Positions 42,448 to 52,495 of a DNA stretch of 64,000 nucleotides are shown here, in pieces. The position numbers and the translations under genes are program-made. Each line of letters begins with the position of its first letter. Positions within the stretch are counted from its first letter, which is position 1. The stretch is from JACKBC01 sp041391125 (GTDB lineage Bacteria; Chloroflexota; Anaerolineae; Caldilineales; Caldilineaceae): positions 3,646-67,645 of the forward strand of contig JAWKON010000048.1 in assembly GCA_041391125.1 (NCBI GenBank), read 5' to 3'. Under the pieces are notes generated by a model. The model saw only the letters and a list, made by a program, of their open reading frames with translations, was not told the DNA's origin and searched no databases.

Positions 42448-43416
42448 TTAATTGTAAAACCCGGTCCAAGAGCGGAAGCCCGCATTGGGATTGCTGCCGT
42501 TATTGGTCTTATAGCGCTCCACCTTGCGGCGGCGCTTTTTGCCCCCTTTGTGCTTCCAATATTTGACCGTCCCTTGCGGCACAAACTGCTGGATCAGCGG
42601 GTGTTGCACATAGAACCACTTCCAGCCAAACCAGTAGGCCCAGTAGAAGTGAAAATACCTCCGCCGTGGACTGGCAGGAGCCGGTGATCGAGTGCGAATA
42701 CTTGCGCTTGGCCGTGCCGCTCGAACGCACCAGGCTATACCAGATGCCGTTGTCGCAATAGTTGATGCCTTTGTCCAGACAATAGGCGTTCTCGAAAGCC
42801 CGCGCCATTGCCACCGCAGATACTGATGGCGGCGGCCGTGGGCGGCGGTGGCCACAATGCCGCCGATGCCCGCAATTGAGCCGGCTGACTCGATCAGGTC
42901 GCGGCCGCGCAAGAGTGTGCGTATCGAATCCTCCTCCACGTCGTCATCTAAATCGATCAGCATCTGCGGCAACTGAATCTCTTTGCCGGTCACCGCTAGA
43001 TACTTTTGCAGCACCGAGCGGTCATCGTCCGCCGTTTCCGCGACGCTGGCCCGCCCGCAGGTCAATAAACTCGCTGGCTGACTTCGCCCAGTTGCGGAAT
43101 GGCCTCAAATACAACCTGGTGATTCTCGGCCAGCGCAAGCGGCCCAACTCATAGCGCCGCGGCTCCGGCATTCGGGACGCAATGGTCAGCTTCTCGGCTG
43201 CGCCGCCATTTCCATCCGCGTGGCCATCTGCATGGGCTGCTCATCCGCTTGATACCAAGCAAAGCTCGCCGCATTGGCCTCAGCCACCAGCAGATTGCCG
43301 GCAACCTGTTCATCAGCCACCGCCATCATGCTGCGCTCAGCACCCGTCTCGACCGGATGTCCGTTCACCGCCGCCGGTGCATTCAACACCATTTGCTCGT
43401 CATTTTTATGTGCCAT
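42448..43416 (-). CDS. Unrecognised protein with Cys-rich middle and basic tail, frameshifted
   Basis: AAGGAG precedes the ATG at 43416. The first part reads MAHKNDEQMVLNAPAAVNG and continues through MMAVADEQVAGNLLVAEA, Met- and Ala-rich, with no signal peptide. After shifts, a middle part reads LPQMLIDLDDDVEEDSIR and a hydrophobic Gly-rich stretch (AGSIAGIGGIVATAA). The Cys-rich part AYCLDKGINYCDNGIWY follows, and the end reads GFRSWTGFYN after a Lys/Arg-rich segment. I recognise no family. The Ala-rich leader-like start could suggest a peptide-type precursor, but length and shifts leave this open. Frame assignments are approximate. Confidence 0.45.
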
Positions 43417-43469
43417 GATTTTTCGTCTCCTTGAAATCATTTGAACTATCATTTGCTTCAACCGAGGCG

Positions 43470-43560
43470 GCCGCTCCTCCCCCTTGACGCACTCTGTGCG
43501 TCTTTCCCCCTCCTCTCCACCTGTGGAGAGGAGGGGGCCAGGGGGAGGAGAGGCTCTCTC
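43470..43560. repeat. CTCTCCACCTGTGGAGAG palindrome with flanking GGGGGAGGAG boxes
   Basis: A dispersed REP-like palindrome (CCTCTCCAC/GTGGAGAGG) with flanking CCCCCTT/GGGGGAGG complementarity. It resembles 3646-3670 and the insertion at 2315-2420. Confidence 0.7.
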
Positions 43561-43695
43561 CTGTTGCTGCGTACATCTTAGCGCCCATTCGCCGCCGCCA
43601 CTTGATAAACAGACGTATTTTCCATGACAAACTCATGTGATTATGACAACCTTTATGACAAAGCCTGTCTTCCAATGTGATATACTGTACTCACC

Positions 43696-46600
43696 ATGCT
43701 GCACCAACCCAACGACCAGATTCCCGTCCACAATCCAGCCACCAGCCCGCAGATCCGCCGCGCGCCCGGCATTCGGCTGACGCCGGTGGAGAGCGCGCTG
43801 CTGCGGCGCGCCTTTGCCCACAGCCAGGCGCTCTTTGTGGAGCGCGAATTCCGCTCGGGCTATAGCGGCGCGCTGGTGCTGCTGGTATCGGTCGACGCCG
43901 GATTGGCGCCGGTTGTAGTCAAAATGGCCGCGTCGCCCGATCTGCAGCGCGAATACGACGCCTATCATCGTTTCGTCCTGCCTAGTGCGCCCCAAAACAC
44001 GGCCCATTTACAGGGCGCGCCGCTGCTCGATCCCGCCCACGATCTGGGCATCCTCATTTACACCTTTGCCGGCGGCGACCCGCGCCGCCCCTCCAGCAAC
44101 CTGCGCGACTATTATGACGCCCAGGGCGGCGACGCCGCCGGTGCACTGCTCAACCGCATCTTTCGCGCTTATGGTCGCCACTGGTGGGCCATCAACCGAC
44201 CACACAAATTTGTGCTGGGCGAATATTATGACCACCTGCTGCCGGTGCATCTTGAATTGAGCCTGCCCGCGGCCAAGACGGCATCACAAAACAGAGCGCC
44301 CCAATATATTTTGACAGCCGGCGAGGTCAGCACGGTGGATCTGCGCGACCTAATTGAGGGCGATGTGGTGCGCCTGCGCGGATTCCGCGTGGCCAAAATC
44401 AAACGCGATGAGGGCAGCCTGACGCTGAGCTGTGACGCTCCCGCCGGCGAAGCATCGCCGCCGCTGCGGCTGCGCGTGCTCAATGCGCCGCTGGATCTGT
44501 GGCGTGTGGGCGAACAAGTGGATACAATGGACGCCACCGTGGTGCAGCGCGGCAGTCGCTGCTGATGACAGCGGCGCAGCAAGCCTTGGATGCCGTCGGG
44601 CTGACCGCCACGGCGGCGGCAGACACCGCGGCCTCCTCCAGCCGCTGGCCGAACTGGACCTGCTGCTGGATCGCGTGGTGGAGGCCCGCTTCTCCACCAT
44701 CCACGGCGATCTGAATTTGAACAACGTGCTGGTCGATATGGCCACCGGTTTCGCCTGGCTCATCGACTTTGCCGACACGCGTCACGGCCCCACGCTCTAT
44801 GATTTGCAGCGGCTTGAGGTGCAGGTCATCATCAAGCTGCTGCCCGCTCTGTTTGCGCAAGAATCAGCACGGCCGGTCGCGCAACAAATGGCCGCGCTGG
44901 CCAGTCTGTTGGATGCGCTGCACGCCGACCCGCCATCACCTCTCGCCCCGGACCAGGCGCTGCAAGAGCCATATGTGCTGCTCACGCACATCCGGCGGCT
45001 GGCGCGCCAATATTTAATGGACGATTTGGAGTGGGATGAATATTATTGGGGGCTGACGGCGGCGCTGATCGGTGCGCTCAAATTTGATGAATTGGCGGAG
45101 CAGACGCGCTGTCTAATTTTGACGGCTGCCGCCACGGTGCAAAAGCTGCTGGGCGTGACGCCGCGCCGGAGCCATGCCGTCACTATCGCCACCGCCGCGC
45201 CCCATGCACTGGTCGCCGCGCCCCATTTGGGTGTAATCGCCTCCATGCGGCGGCCCTGCCCACGCTGGTGGCGCCACCAGAGCCAGCCCATCCGCCGTGT
45301 GGATAACTTTGTGGGCCGCGACGCCGAACTGACGGCCTATGCCGAACGGCTGCAAGCACAGCGCTTCGCCGCGATCAGCGGCATGGCCGGCGTGGGCAAA
45401 ACCGCCCTGGCCGCCGTGCTCACCGACTGGGTGGCCACGCCGGAGAAAGTCTTTTGGCACTCGTTCCACGAAGGCGACGGCATCAACACGATTATCTGGA
45501 AGCTGGCCGCCTTTTTGGCCCACCACGGCGCCGGCGATCTGTGGCGGCTGCTGGAAACCGCGCCCAAACCGGCGGCCAGCCCCCGCCCACAGACACGCTC
45601 ATCGACTATCTGCTGCAACTGTTGCGCCCGCAGAATTATCTGCTCTGCTTTGACGATCTGCACCTGGTGGAGGAGGATCCCACCTGCGAGCAATTTTTTG
45701 GCCGCCTGCGCCAAACGCTGGCGGATAGCGCGCTGATGCTGCTGATCACGACGCGGCGGCTGCCCGCATTTGTGCCGCAAAGTGGTGTGGAGCCACTGCG
45801 CGGGCTGCGGCCGGAGGATGTGCAGCGGCTGTTGCGCGCCCACGGTCTGCCGTTAGAACCGACGCTGCAAGCCGAGCTGCACCAGCGCACCGATGGCAAC
45901 GCCCAATTTTTGACGCTGGCTATCAACATTTTGCAGCAAGCCGCGGACCCGCAACAGCTTCTGGAGCGTCTGGCGGAAACTGATGACGTGGAGCGCTATC
46001 TGCTTACCCGCGTAGACGAGGGGCTGAGCGGCGGCGAGCGCTCGGTGATGAGTGCGCTGGCGGTGCTGTTGGGGCAGCCGGGCCGCCGCGACGCCATAGA
46101 GGCGATCCTCAACGCGGGCAGCGTGTGGCGCACGCTGCGGCTGCTGCAAGAGCGCCATCTGCTCACCGTCACCGAAGCCGGCGCGGACCGGCTTTACAGC
46201 CAGCACGCCATTGTGCAGAGCTTTTATTATCAAGGCTTGGCGCGGCGACAGCAGCGCACCATGCACCGGCGGGCGGCGGCATATTTCGAAACGGAGGAAC
46301 AGGATTTGCTGCGCGCGGGCATTCATTACGAGCGGGCTGCCGCCTATGAATTGGCCGCCAAACAGGCTACGGCGGACGTGTGGGCCATCATCAACCTGGG
46401 GCAGGCGCGGGCGCTGCGCCAATTGCTGGCGCGCTTGCGCGCCGACCAGTTGCCGCCCGAGCAGTGGGCGGAGGTCAACATTGCCCAGGGGGTCAACGAT
46501 ACATTTTTGGATGAACGCGACCGGGCCAGCCTCCATTTTCAAAAAGCGCTGGCCGATCTGGGCGAGCTGCCGCCGTCGCCGCGCGTCCAGCAGTTGAAGA

Positions 46601-47706
46601 CCAAAGTCTATCTGGGCATGGCCGAACTGCTGGAGCTGGATACGCCCGCAGACGCCCTGGCCTGGCTGGAGCGCGGCCTGCGCGAAAGCGCCGATTTGGA
46701 AAGCGCGGAAAGTGCGGCGCTGCAAATCAAAATGGGGACAGCGCGACTCTATTTGGGGCGTTACGATGAAGCGCGGGCCGCATTGGAAAGCGGCCTGGCC
46801 CAATTGACGCCTGGCCCCAGCCAGTTGCGCGCCGTGGCCTTGACCAATTTGGGCAGCGTCCATTTTTTTCAGGGCCATTTGGCGCCGGCATTGGCGTTCC
46901 AGCAGCAGGCGTTGGCCATCAGCCAGCAGCTTCACGACCAGATTCGCTCGGTCAACATTCTGAGCAACCTTGCCATCAATAAGTTTTGCCGGGGCGAGTG
47001 GGCCGCCGCCATTGCCGATTTTAAGGAGGCGTTGAGGCTGGCCGAGGCGTTGGGCAGCGCCCAGCTACAGGCCGAGGTGACCATCAATTTGGGAGCGGCT
47101 TTCATCAACACGGGTGATGATGAGGATGCTGAGCGTCATTTGCAGCGGAGTTTGCAACTCGCGCAGGCCAACAGTCTGCACGTTGTGGAGGCATTTGCCC
47201 AGTTGCGGCTGGCTGATCTGCACATCCGTCTCAGCCAATGGGCGGCGGCGGCCATGTATCTGAGCAAAGCCGAAGAGGTGGCGCGCGCCATCAGCCACCA
47301 GGGCACGCTGATTGCCGTTTTGCGCTATTGGGCGGAGATCAAGCTGGCGCAGCAGGATGCGCTGGCAGCCATGCGCTATGTACAATCTTCGCTGGATTTG
47401 GCGGCGGAATTGGCCGAGCGCATGGAGCAGGGCGAAGGTTTGCGCGTGTTGGGAACCGTGTTGCAGCGACTGGGTCAACATCAACAAGCGTTGGCCGCGT
47501 TTGAGGAAAGTTTGCAAATATTGGTGGATGAAGACCCGTATCAGGCGGCGCGCACGCTGGCCTTACTGGGCAAGTTTTTATTAGAAGCTGAGGAACGCGC
47601 GCGCGGGGAAGCACTGCTGCAAGACGCAGCCAGCACATTTGCCCGCTTGGGGGCGCGCCGCGATCTGGCCCAACTGGGCGGCCAGCATAAAATCAGCCCA
47701 GCCTAA
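43696..47706 (+). CDS. Kinase-like effector-STAND NTPase-TPR protein, frameshifted
   Basis: The N-terminal 400-450 residues have a phosphotransferase fold: KMAASPDLQREYDAY (beta3 Lys-like), then IHGDLNLNNVLVD (catalytic loop) and AWLIDFADTRHG (metal-binding DFA). The family is close to the TCAD9/aminoglycoside-kinase-like heads described for bacterial conflict systems. Shifts occur near 44562 and 44640. A STAND NTPase follows: FVGRDAEL, Walker A SGMAGVGKTALAA near 45380, then LLCFDDLHLVEED (Walker B) after a shift near 45590. A winged-helix segment and about 10 TPRs complete the protein (45900-47706). Its NTPase and TPR region parallels the CHAT protein at 11543-15163, so the two differ mainly in effector head. 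Confidence 0.75.
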
Positions 47707-47812
47707 ATAGAGAATGTCACGCATTTCTCGTAACTTTGTCATGCACCTTCTCGACTGATGGGTTAAGATTTGGCCACTGTTTTTTCACTATATGCCAGAA
47801 AGGAACCCGATC

Positions 47813-48733
47813 ATGTTAAAAATTCGCCACGTTTTCATAGCGTTTTGCCTGCCGCTAATGCTGCTGGCAGGATCTTCGTCTCTGTTGGCGGCCCAATGGC
47901 ACTCCTCCAACCAGGTCACCTGGACGGTGGCCAAGGCCTGCCGCGATGGCGCGTTGATCAAAGCGCGCTATGTTGAGCCACCGATTACCATCATGTCGGA
48001 AGAGTTTGACGCCCACCGCTATTTGGAGGAGTTTGCCGAGTATCCGGTGCTGATTGATGCCCCTACTTATGATGCGACCAAGATTGGCGATCTCATTGGA
48101 ACCGCCCATGTTCCGCGCCTGCCCGCCCATGATGTGCCGCTGATTGTAAATTGGGACGAGGTGATCGGCGTCCATTGGAACTATACCCTGGCCAATCTGT
48201 ATTGGAGTGAAGAGCTGCCGGTGGGTGAGGTGGTGGCTTTACAGTGGCGCGCCATCGACTTCCGCCATTTTGTGCTGGCCGTAGAAGATTGCTACATTGC
48301 GCCCGACGCGTTGGTCAAATCCCCCGCCCTTACGGTGAAAGCCACGGTGGGTCTGGACCCCGACACGTGCGCTACCTCACCGAGCATTGTGACCGCTCCT
48401 TCAACGCCCATATACGCTTGTCTGGTCATTGCCAATCCGGGTGATGTTACGTTTGACAACATCCATTTTCGCGATGAACTGGCCGGCATCGACACGTCGT
48501 TTGCCCTCACCATCACGCCGGGGACCAGCATCTCCATTACACATGCCATTGCACAGGCAGCCGGGCTGCCCTTCGATCTGGGGCCGTACGATGATGAATA
48601 TGATGCTGAAAACATCCTGACTTGGGATGCTGCGGACGACTCGCACAATATCATCCGCAAAGCGCGCGTAGCCATCAACCGCAACAATCCGGCGCCCCGG
48701 TTGTATTTCATGCCCATTGTGAAAAAGGAATGA
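47813..48733 (+). CDS. Exported protein with DUF11-like domain ending YFMPIVKKE
   Basis: AAAGGA sets the ATG at 47813; the signal peptide ends near LAAQW. Residues 35-190 form an unassigned domain in which VPLIVNWDEVIGVHWNYT and YWSEELPVGEVVALQWRA stand out. Residues 205-295 resemble a DUF11-type domain (CLVIANPGDVTFDNIHF). It ends RLYFMPIVKKE. The gene precedes the sortase pair by 295 bp, which makes it a candidate client, but no LPXTG-like site is present. Confidence 0.7.
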   Translation: MLKIRHVFIAFCLPLMLLAGSSSLLAAQWHSSNQVTWTVAKACRDGALIKARYVEPPITIMSEEFDAHRYLEEFAEYPVLIDAPTYDATKIGDLIGTAHVPRLPAHDVPLIVNWDEVIGVHWNYTLANLYWSEELPVGEVVALQWRAIDFRHFVLAVEDCYIAPDALVKSPALTVKATVGLDPDTCATSPSIVTAPSTPIYACLVIANPGDVTFDNIHFRDELAGIDTSFALTITPGTSISITHAIAQAAGLPFDLGPYDDEYDAENILTWDAADDSHNIIRKARVAINRNNPAPRLYFMPIVKKE

Positions 48734-48743
48734 GGGAAATTAC

Positions 48744-48807
48744 GATGTACGATTTACGATGTACGATTTACGAATAATCTCGTTGACGAGATCAGTCGTA
48801 AATCGTA
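48744..48807. repeat. TACGATTTACGA direct repeats with facing arm
   Basis: Three direct TACGAT(T/G)TACGA-type units at 48741-48773 and a facing 12-bp copy at 48796-48807 (perfect pair with 48762-48773). An inner hairpin AATCTCG...CGAGATC lies between them. It follows the stop at 48733. Confidence 0.85.
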
Positions 48808-48895
48808 TGCAAAAACGTGGACGGTAACGATTTACCAAGATTGAAGGTCAACGAGCAATCTCGTAATTCGTACATCTGCTGGTTTCGTAAGCAAT

Positions 48896-48962
48896 TTGGC
48901 GTTTCTGTCATCTTTGCTGTTATAATGCGGCGGGAATTGCTATACGTAATTCTTGCCGCATT
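48896..48962 (+). promoter_or_regulatory. Promoter with leader hairpin upstream of the first sortase fusion
   Basis: TATAAT at 48921-48926, with TTGGCG at 48896-48901 as a weak -35 (19-bp gap). Immediately downstream, arms 48924-48931 and 48955-48962 pair, with a second inner AATT pairing, followed by TTTATTATTTTT. This could be an attenuator or terminator of the preceding gene. Confidence 0.5.
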
Positions 48963-49028
48963 TATTATTTTTGCACAGTTGTCATCAATCTGCACCTCAT
49001 TTCTGCTACCCCTTGCAGGAGACAATGG

Positions 49029-50833
49029 ATGAAATTGCACTTTTATCAATACCTCATTAGCGGAATCCTGATTGTGGGCGTTGTGCTGAGCCTTTTCAGC
49101 GGGGTTGGTTTTGCCGCGCCCACCTTTACGGGAGACGCCGCTGCCGATTTTACCGGTGCCGACGTGGTCACAATTACAGATTTGACCAACGATGTGGGCA
49201 TTCCCGCGCCCGATTTCCCCCCCGGCTCCGTGAGCGGCTGGGACATGCGCGCCATCTATCTGGAATATGATGCGGCCACGGACACCCTGTATGTGGGTGT
49301 CGATTGCGTGGTAATCTGCGGCGATGCCGACAACGACGGCGACCCTAATACAACCGGCCCCATTCTGGGCAAGCCGGCCTCTGAAGGCGGCTTGGGCGGC
49401 GCCGATGTGGCCGATTGGGGCAGCGGCGAATCCTTTGGGCTGATTTTTGATACCAACAATGACGGCGCCTTCGAGGTGGTGGTGGGCGTCAAAAACAGCC
49501 AAGACATTTCCACCTTTGGCGCCTACAATTTTAGTGGGCGCACGGGGACACAACTGCGCAATACCGGCTGGGGCGCCGCGCTGTCCAATGTAGTTTCGCT
49601 CTATGCGCCCACCAGCGCCGACGCGCCCGATCTGGAATTTACCATTGAGAATTTCTCCACGCTGCCCGGCTTCACGGCGGGCGACACCGCGCTCTCCTAT
49701 CAAGTTCACGCCGGTATGGGCTCAGGTGTGGATGATGGCATTGGGGAAGATTTTACGACCGGCGTCACCGGCATTACGCCCACGCCCGCCCCGCCCACCG
49801 ATACGCCGACGAACACGCCTGTCCCACCCACCAGCACACCGATCCCGCCGACAGACACGCCCACCAACACGCCGATCCCCCCAACGAGTACACCAATTCC
49901 GCCCACTAATACACCGGTGCCGCCGACCAGCACGCCAATTCCGCCAACAGACACGCCAACGAACACAACGGTGCCGCCCACCAGCACGCCAATTCCGCCG
50001 ACGAACACACCGACCAATACGCCGCAGCCGCCGACCAGCACGCCAATTCCGCTAACAGACACGCCGACGAACACGCCATTGCCGCCGACGCCAACAATAC
50101 GCCGGCGCCACCAACGAACACGCCAACGAACACAACGGCGCCGCCCACCAATACGCCGATTCCGCCTACTAACACGCCGACGAATACACCAACCGATACG
50201 CCGGCGCCACCGACAAATACACCGCTGCCGACCGACACGCCGGAACCACCCACGGCGGTCCCCACCATGGGCGCAGATCTGAGCCGGACGCTGGCGGGTA
50301 CGGCGGGTGATATTCCAATTGTGGTCAAGCGCGCGCCGTCTGCGCCGCCGGTTGTGGCCGGGCAGCCCACCTTCCTGGAAATTCCGGCCATCGAACTGGA
50401 GACGGTGGTGGAGGCCATGGGCTGGCAGCGCGTGGAGGATGCCAGCGGCGCCCCCATGAGCCAGTGGCTGGATGTGCAAAATGCCGCCGGCTGGCTGCAA
50501 AACAGCGCCGTGCCGGGCGCCCACGGCAACACGGTGCTCAGCGGTCACAACAACATCAAAGGCGCCGTCTTCCGCGATTTGTGGAAGCTGCAAAACGGCG
50601 ACCTCATCTATTTGAATGCCGATCACGAACGCTTCAGCTACGTGATTGAAGATGTCTACATTTTGCCCGAAGAGCACGCCAACGCCGCCCAGCGCGCCCA
50701 ATCGGCGGCCTACATTGCGCCAGCGGGCGATGAGCGGCTCACGCTGGTCTCCTGCTGGCCCCCCACCAGCAACACGCACCGCGTCTTTGTGGTGGCCAAG
50801 CCGGTGACGCTGGAAGATTTGCCGATTCGATAG
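49029..50833 (+). CDS. Exported domain-stalk-sortase fusion 1, single frameshift
   Basis: AGGAG lies upstream of the ATG. A signal anchor (residues 5-28) is followed by a beta domain of about 220 residues starting FTGDAAADFTG, with DTLYVGVDCVVICGDAD and a calcium-like DADNDGDPN. Then comes a stalk of PPTSTPIPPTDTPTNTP-type units (49791-50270). One missing base near 50095 shifts the frame; after it the stalk and then a sortase domain resume. The sortase has H in LSGHNNIKGAVF (50546), Cys in TLVSCWPP (50753) and a following Arg (THRVFVVA). Sortases are cysteine transpeptidases that attach proteins to the cell wall. The fused N-terminal domain and stalk are unusual for the family. A paralog follows 127 bp later. 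Confidence 0.85.
49791..50270 (+). repeat. Low-complexity stalk repeats encoding PPT(S/N)TPIPPTDTPTNTP
   Basis: About 480 bp of degenerate 36-42-bp repeats. Only C, A and G vary in third positions, typical of slippage-prone coding repeats. The frameshift of the sortase gene lies inside it. Confidence 0.9.
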
Positions 50834-50960
50834 TCTGAAAACCAACCGCAGATTGCGCAGATAAACGCAGATTTTTGATTTGATAACCGAGTAACAATCT
50901 GCGTCATCGGCGGTTTCCCTTTCCTGACTTTATCAACCGATTGATCAGAAAGGACCCCGT

Positions 50961-52430
50961 ATGCAAAAGCGTTTTTATCTTTCAGTGGCCGGTGGCATTG
51001 CGCTGATCCTCTTCACGCTCTTTATCACCGCCAATCTGTCCGTAACGGCTCATTCCCGCGCCCTGCAGCCGCCCACCTTCACCGGCGATGCAGCGGCCGA
51101 TTTCAGCAGCCCCAACGCCATCGTTTTTGAAGATGGGGCGAGTCCGACCGATGTGGGCGTGCCCGGACAGTTTCCCACGGGAACCGTTAGCGGCTTCAAC
51201 GTGCGCACATTGTACATGCTCTATGATGGGGCCAGCGACACCATGTATGTGGGCATCGATTGCTTTGTCATCTGTGGCGACGCCGATGGCGACGGCGATC
51301 CCGGTGGGACCAGCGAAATCCTGGCCGGGCTGGGCGGGCTGGATGAAGCGGATTTTGGCCCTGGCGAATCTTTTGGCCTGCTGATTGACACCGATAATGA
51401 TTATGATGGCGCAGCGGGTGATTTTGACGTGGTCATCGGCGTCAGCGAAGAGGGCAGCCTGGCCGACATTGGCGCGTTCAATTACAGCGGCGCCATCAAC
51501 GAGCAACTGATCAATGAAACCTGGCTGGATCGGCTGCCCAATGCGGTCACGCTCTACGCCCCACCCGATGGCATCACGCCCGATCTCGAATTTGCCATTG
51601 CCGACTTCTCCACGCTGCCCGGCTTTCCCCCTGGCCAATTACCGCTAAATTTCAAAATATCGCTGGGCATGGGCTCGCCCACCATCGACGACGGCATCGG
51701 CGAAGATTTCTCGCCCGGTTTCCTGGTCGTTTCCGCCGGGGAACCGCCGGAAAGCCCGTTGCCCACGCCAATCATCACGCCGACCGTAACGGTCACACCC
51801 ACGGTGACGGTCACGCCGACCTTGCCGCCGCCAACGCAGGTGCCAACAACGGGCGTCAATTTGTTTGCGGCGGGCGGCTGGCAAATGGTGGACATGGATG
51901 CGGTTGCTCAGAGTGAAAATACGCTAGCCAGTGTATCGACGCCGCAGCTTGGGCCGAGCCGGCTCATCATCCCCGCCATTGGCTTGGACACAGCCGTTGC
52001 CGACCGCGGCTGGCACGCCGCAGAGACAACGAACGGCTTGCAGATCAGCGCCTGGGACGATGTGCTGGATGCGGCCGGCTGGCACAAAAACAGCGCGCTG
52101 CCCGGTCGCCAGGGCAACGTGGTGATCAGCGGCCACAACAATGTGTATGGCGCCGTCTTCAAAGATCTGCACCTGTTGCAACCGGGCCAAAACATCTACA
52201 TCGACTATGGCAAAGTGCAGTATGAATATGTCATCGAAAGTGTGGAAATCAACCAGGAAGTTGACGCATCGCTGGCTCAAAAGGCCCAGAACGCCGCCTA
52301 TATTGAGCAAACCGACGATGCCCGGCTCACGCTGGTTACGTGCTGGCCGTGGTACGGAGATTCGCACCGCGTCTTTGTGGTGGCAAATATGGTGTCGGCG
52401 AAGACGGCTGTGACTGATGACTCCCGATAG
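50961..52430 (+). CDS. Exported domain-stalk-sortase fusion 2
   Basis: The 489-residue protein is intact. AAAGGA precedes the ATG. A signal anchor covers residues 5-32, then a domain homologous to that of the upstream gene (TFTGDAAADFSS, MYVGIDCFVICGDADGDGDP, about residues 37-255). A short T/P stalk (VTVTPTVTVTPTLPPPTQ) follows, then the sortase: H392 in VISGHNNVYGAVF, C461 in TLVTCWPW and R470 in SHRVFVVA. The fold agrees with sortases of the E/F type, but class was not determined. It is a tandem paralog of the 49029 gene with a shorter stalk. A 26-bp palindrome ends the gene. Confidence 0.92.
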   Translation: MQKRFYLSVAGGIALILFTLFITANLSVTAHSRALQPPTFTGDAAADFSSPNAIVFEDGASPTDVGVPGQFPTGTVSGFNVRTLYMLYDGASDTMYVGIDCFVICGDADGDGDPGGTSEILAGLGGLDEADFGPGESFGLLIDTDNDYDGAAGDFDVVIGVSEEGSLADIGAFNYSGAINEQLINETWLDRLPNAVTLYAPPDGITPDLEFAIADFSTLPGFPPGQLPLNFKISLGMGSPTIDDGIGEDFSPGFLVVSAGEPPESPLPTPIITPTVTVTPTVTVTPTLPPPTQVPTTGVNLFAAGGWQMVDMDAVAQSENTLASVSTPQLGPSRLIIPAIGLDTAVADRGWHAAETTNGLQISAWDDVLDAAGWHKNSALPGRQGNVVISGHNNVYGAVFKDLHLLQPGQNIYIDYGKVQYEYVIESVEINQEVDASLAQKAQNAAYIEQTDDARLTLVTCWPWYGDSHRVFVVANMVSAKTAVTDDSR

Positions 52431-52432
52431 CC

Positions 52433-52495
52433 CGTAGGACAAGTTTCCCCACTTGTCCATTGTTCGACAGGACAAGTGGGGAAACTTGTCCTACG
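52433..52495. terminator. Perfect 26-bp inverted repeat between convergent genes
   Basis: Arms 52433-52458 and 52470-52495 pair perfectly with an 11-nt loop. The stop codon of the minus-strand gene at 52491 lies inside the right arm. It serves both convergent genes. Confidence 0.9.

Noticed and set aside
37750..52430. LPXTG sorting signals for the sortases
   Set aside because: Only LPTFT-like strings occur inside low-complexity stalks; none is followed by a membrane helix and basic tail.
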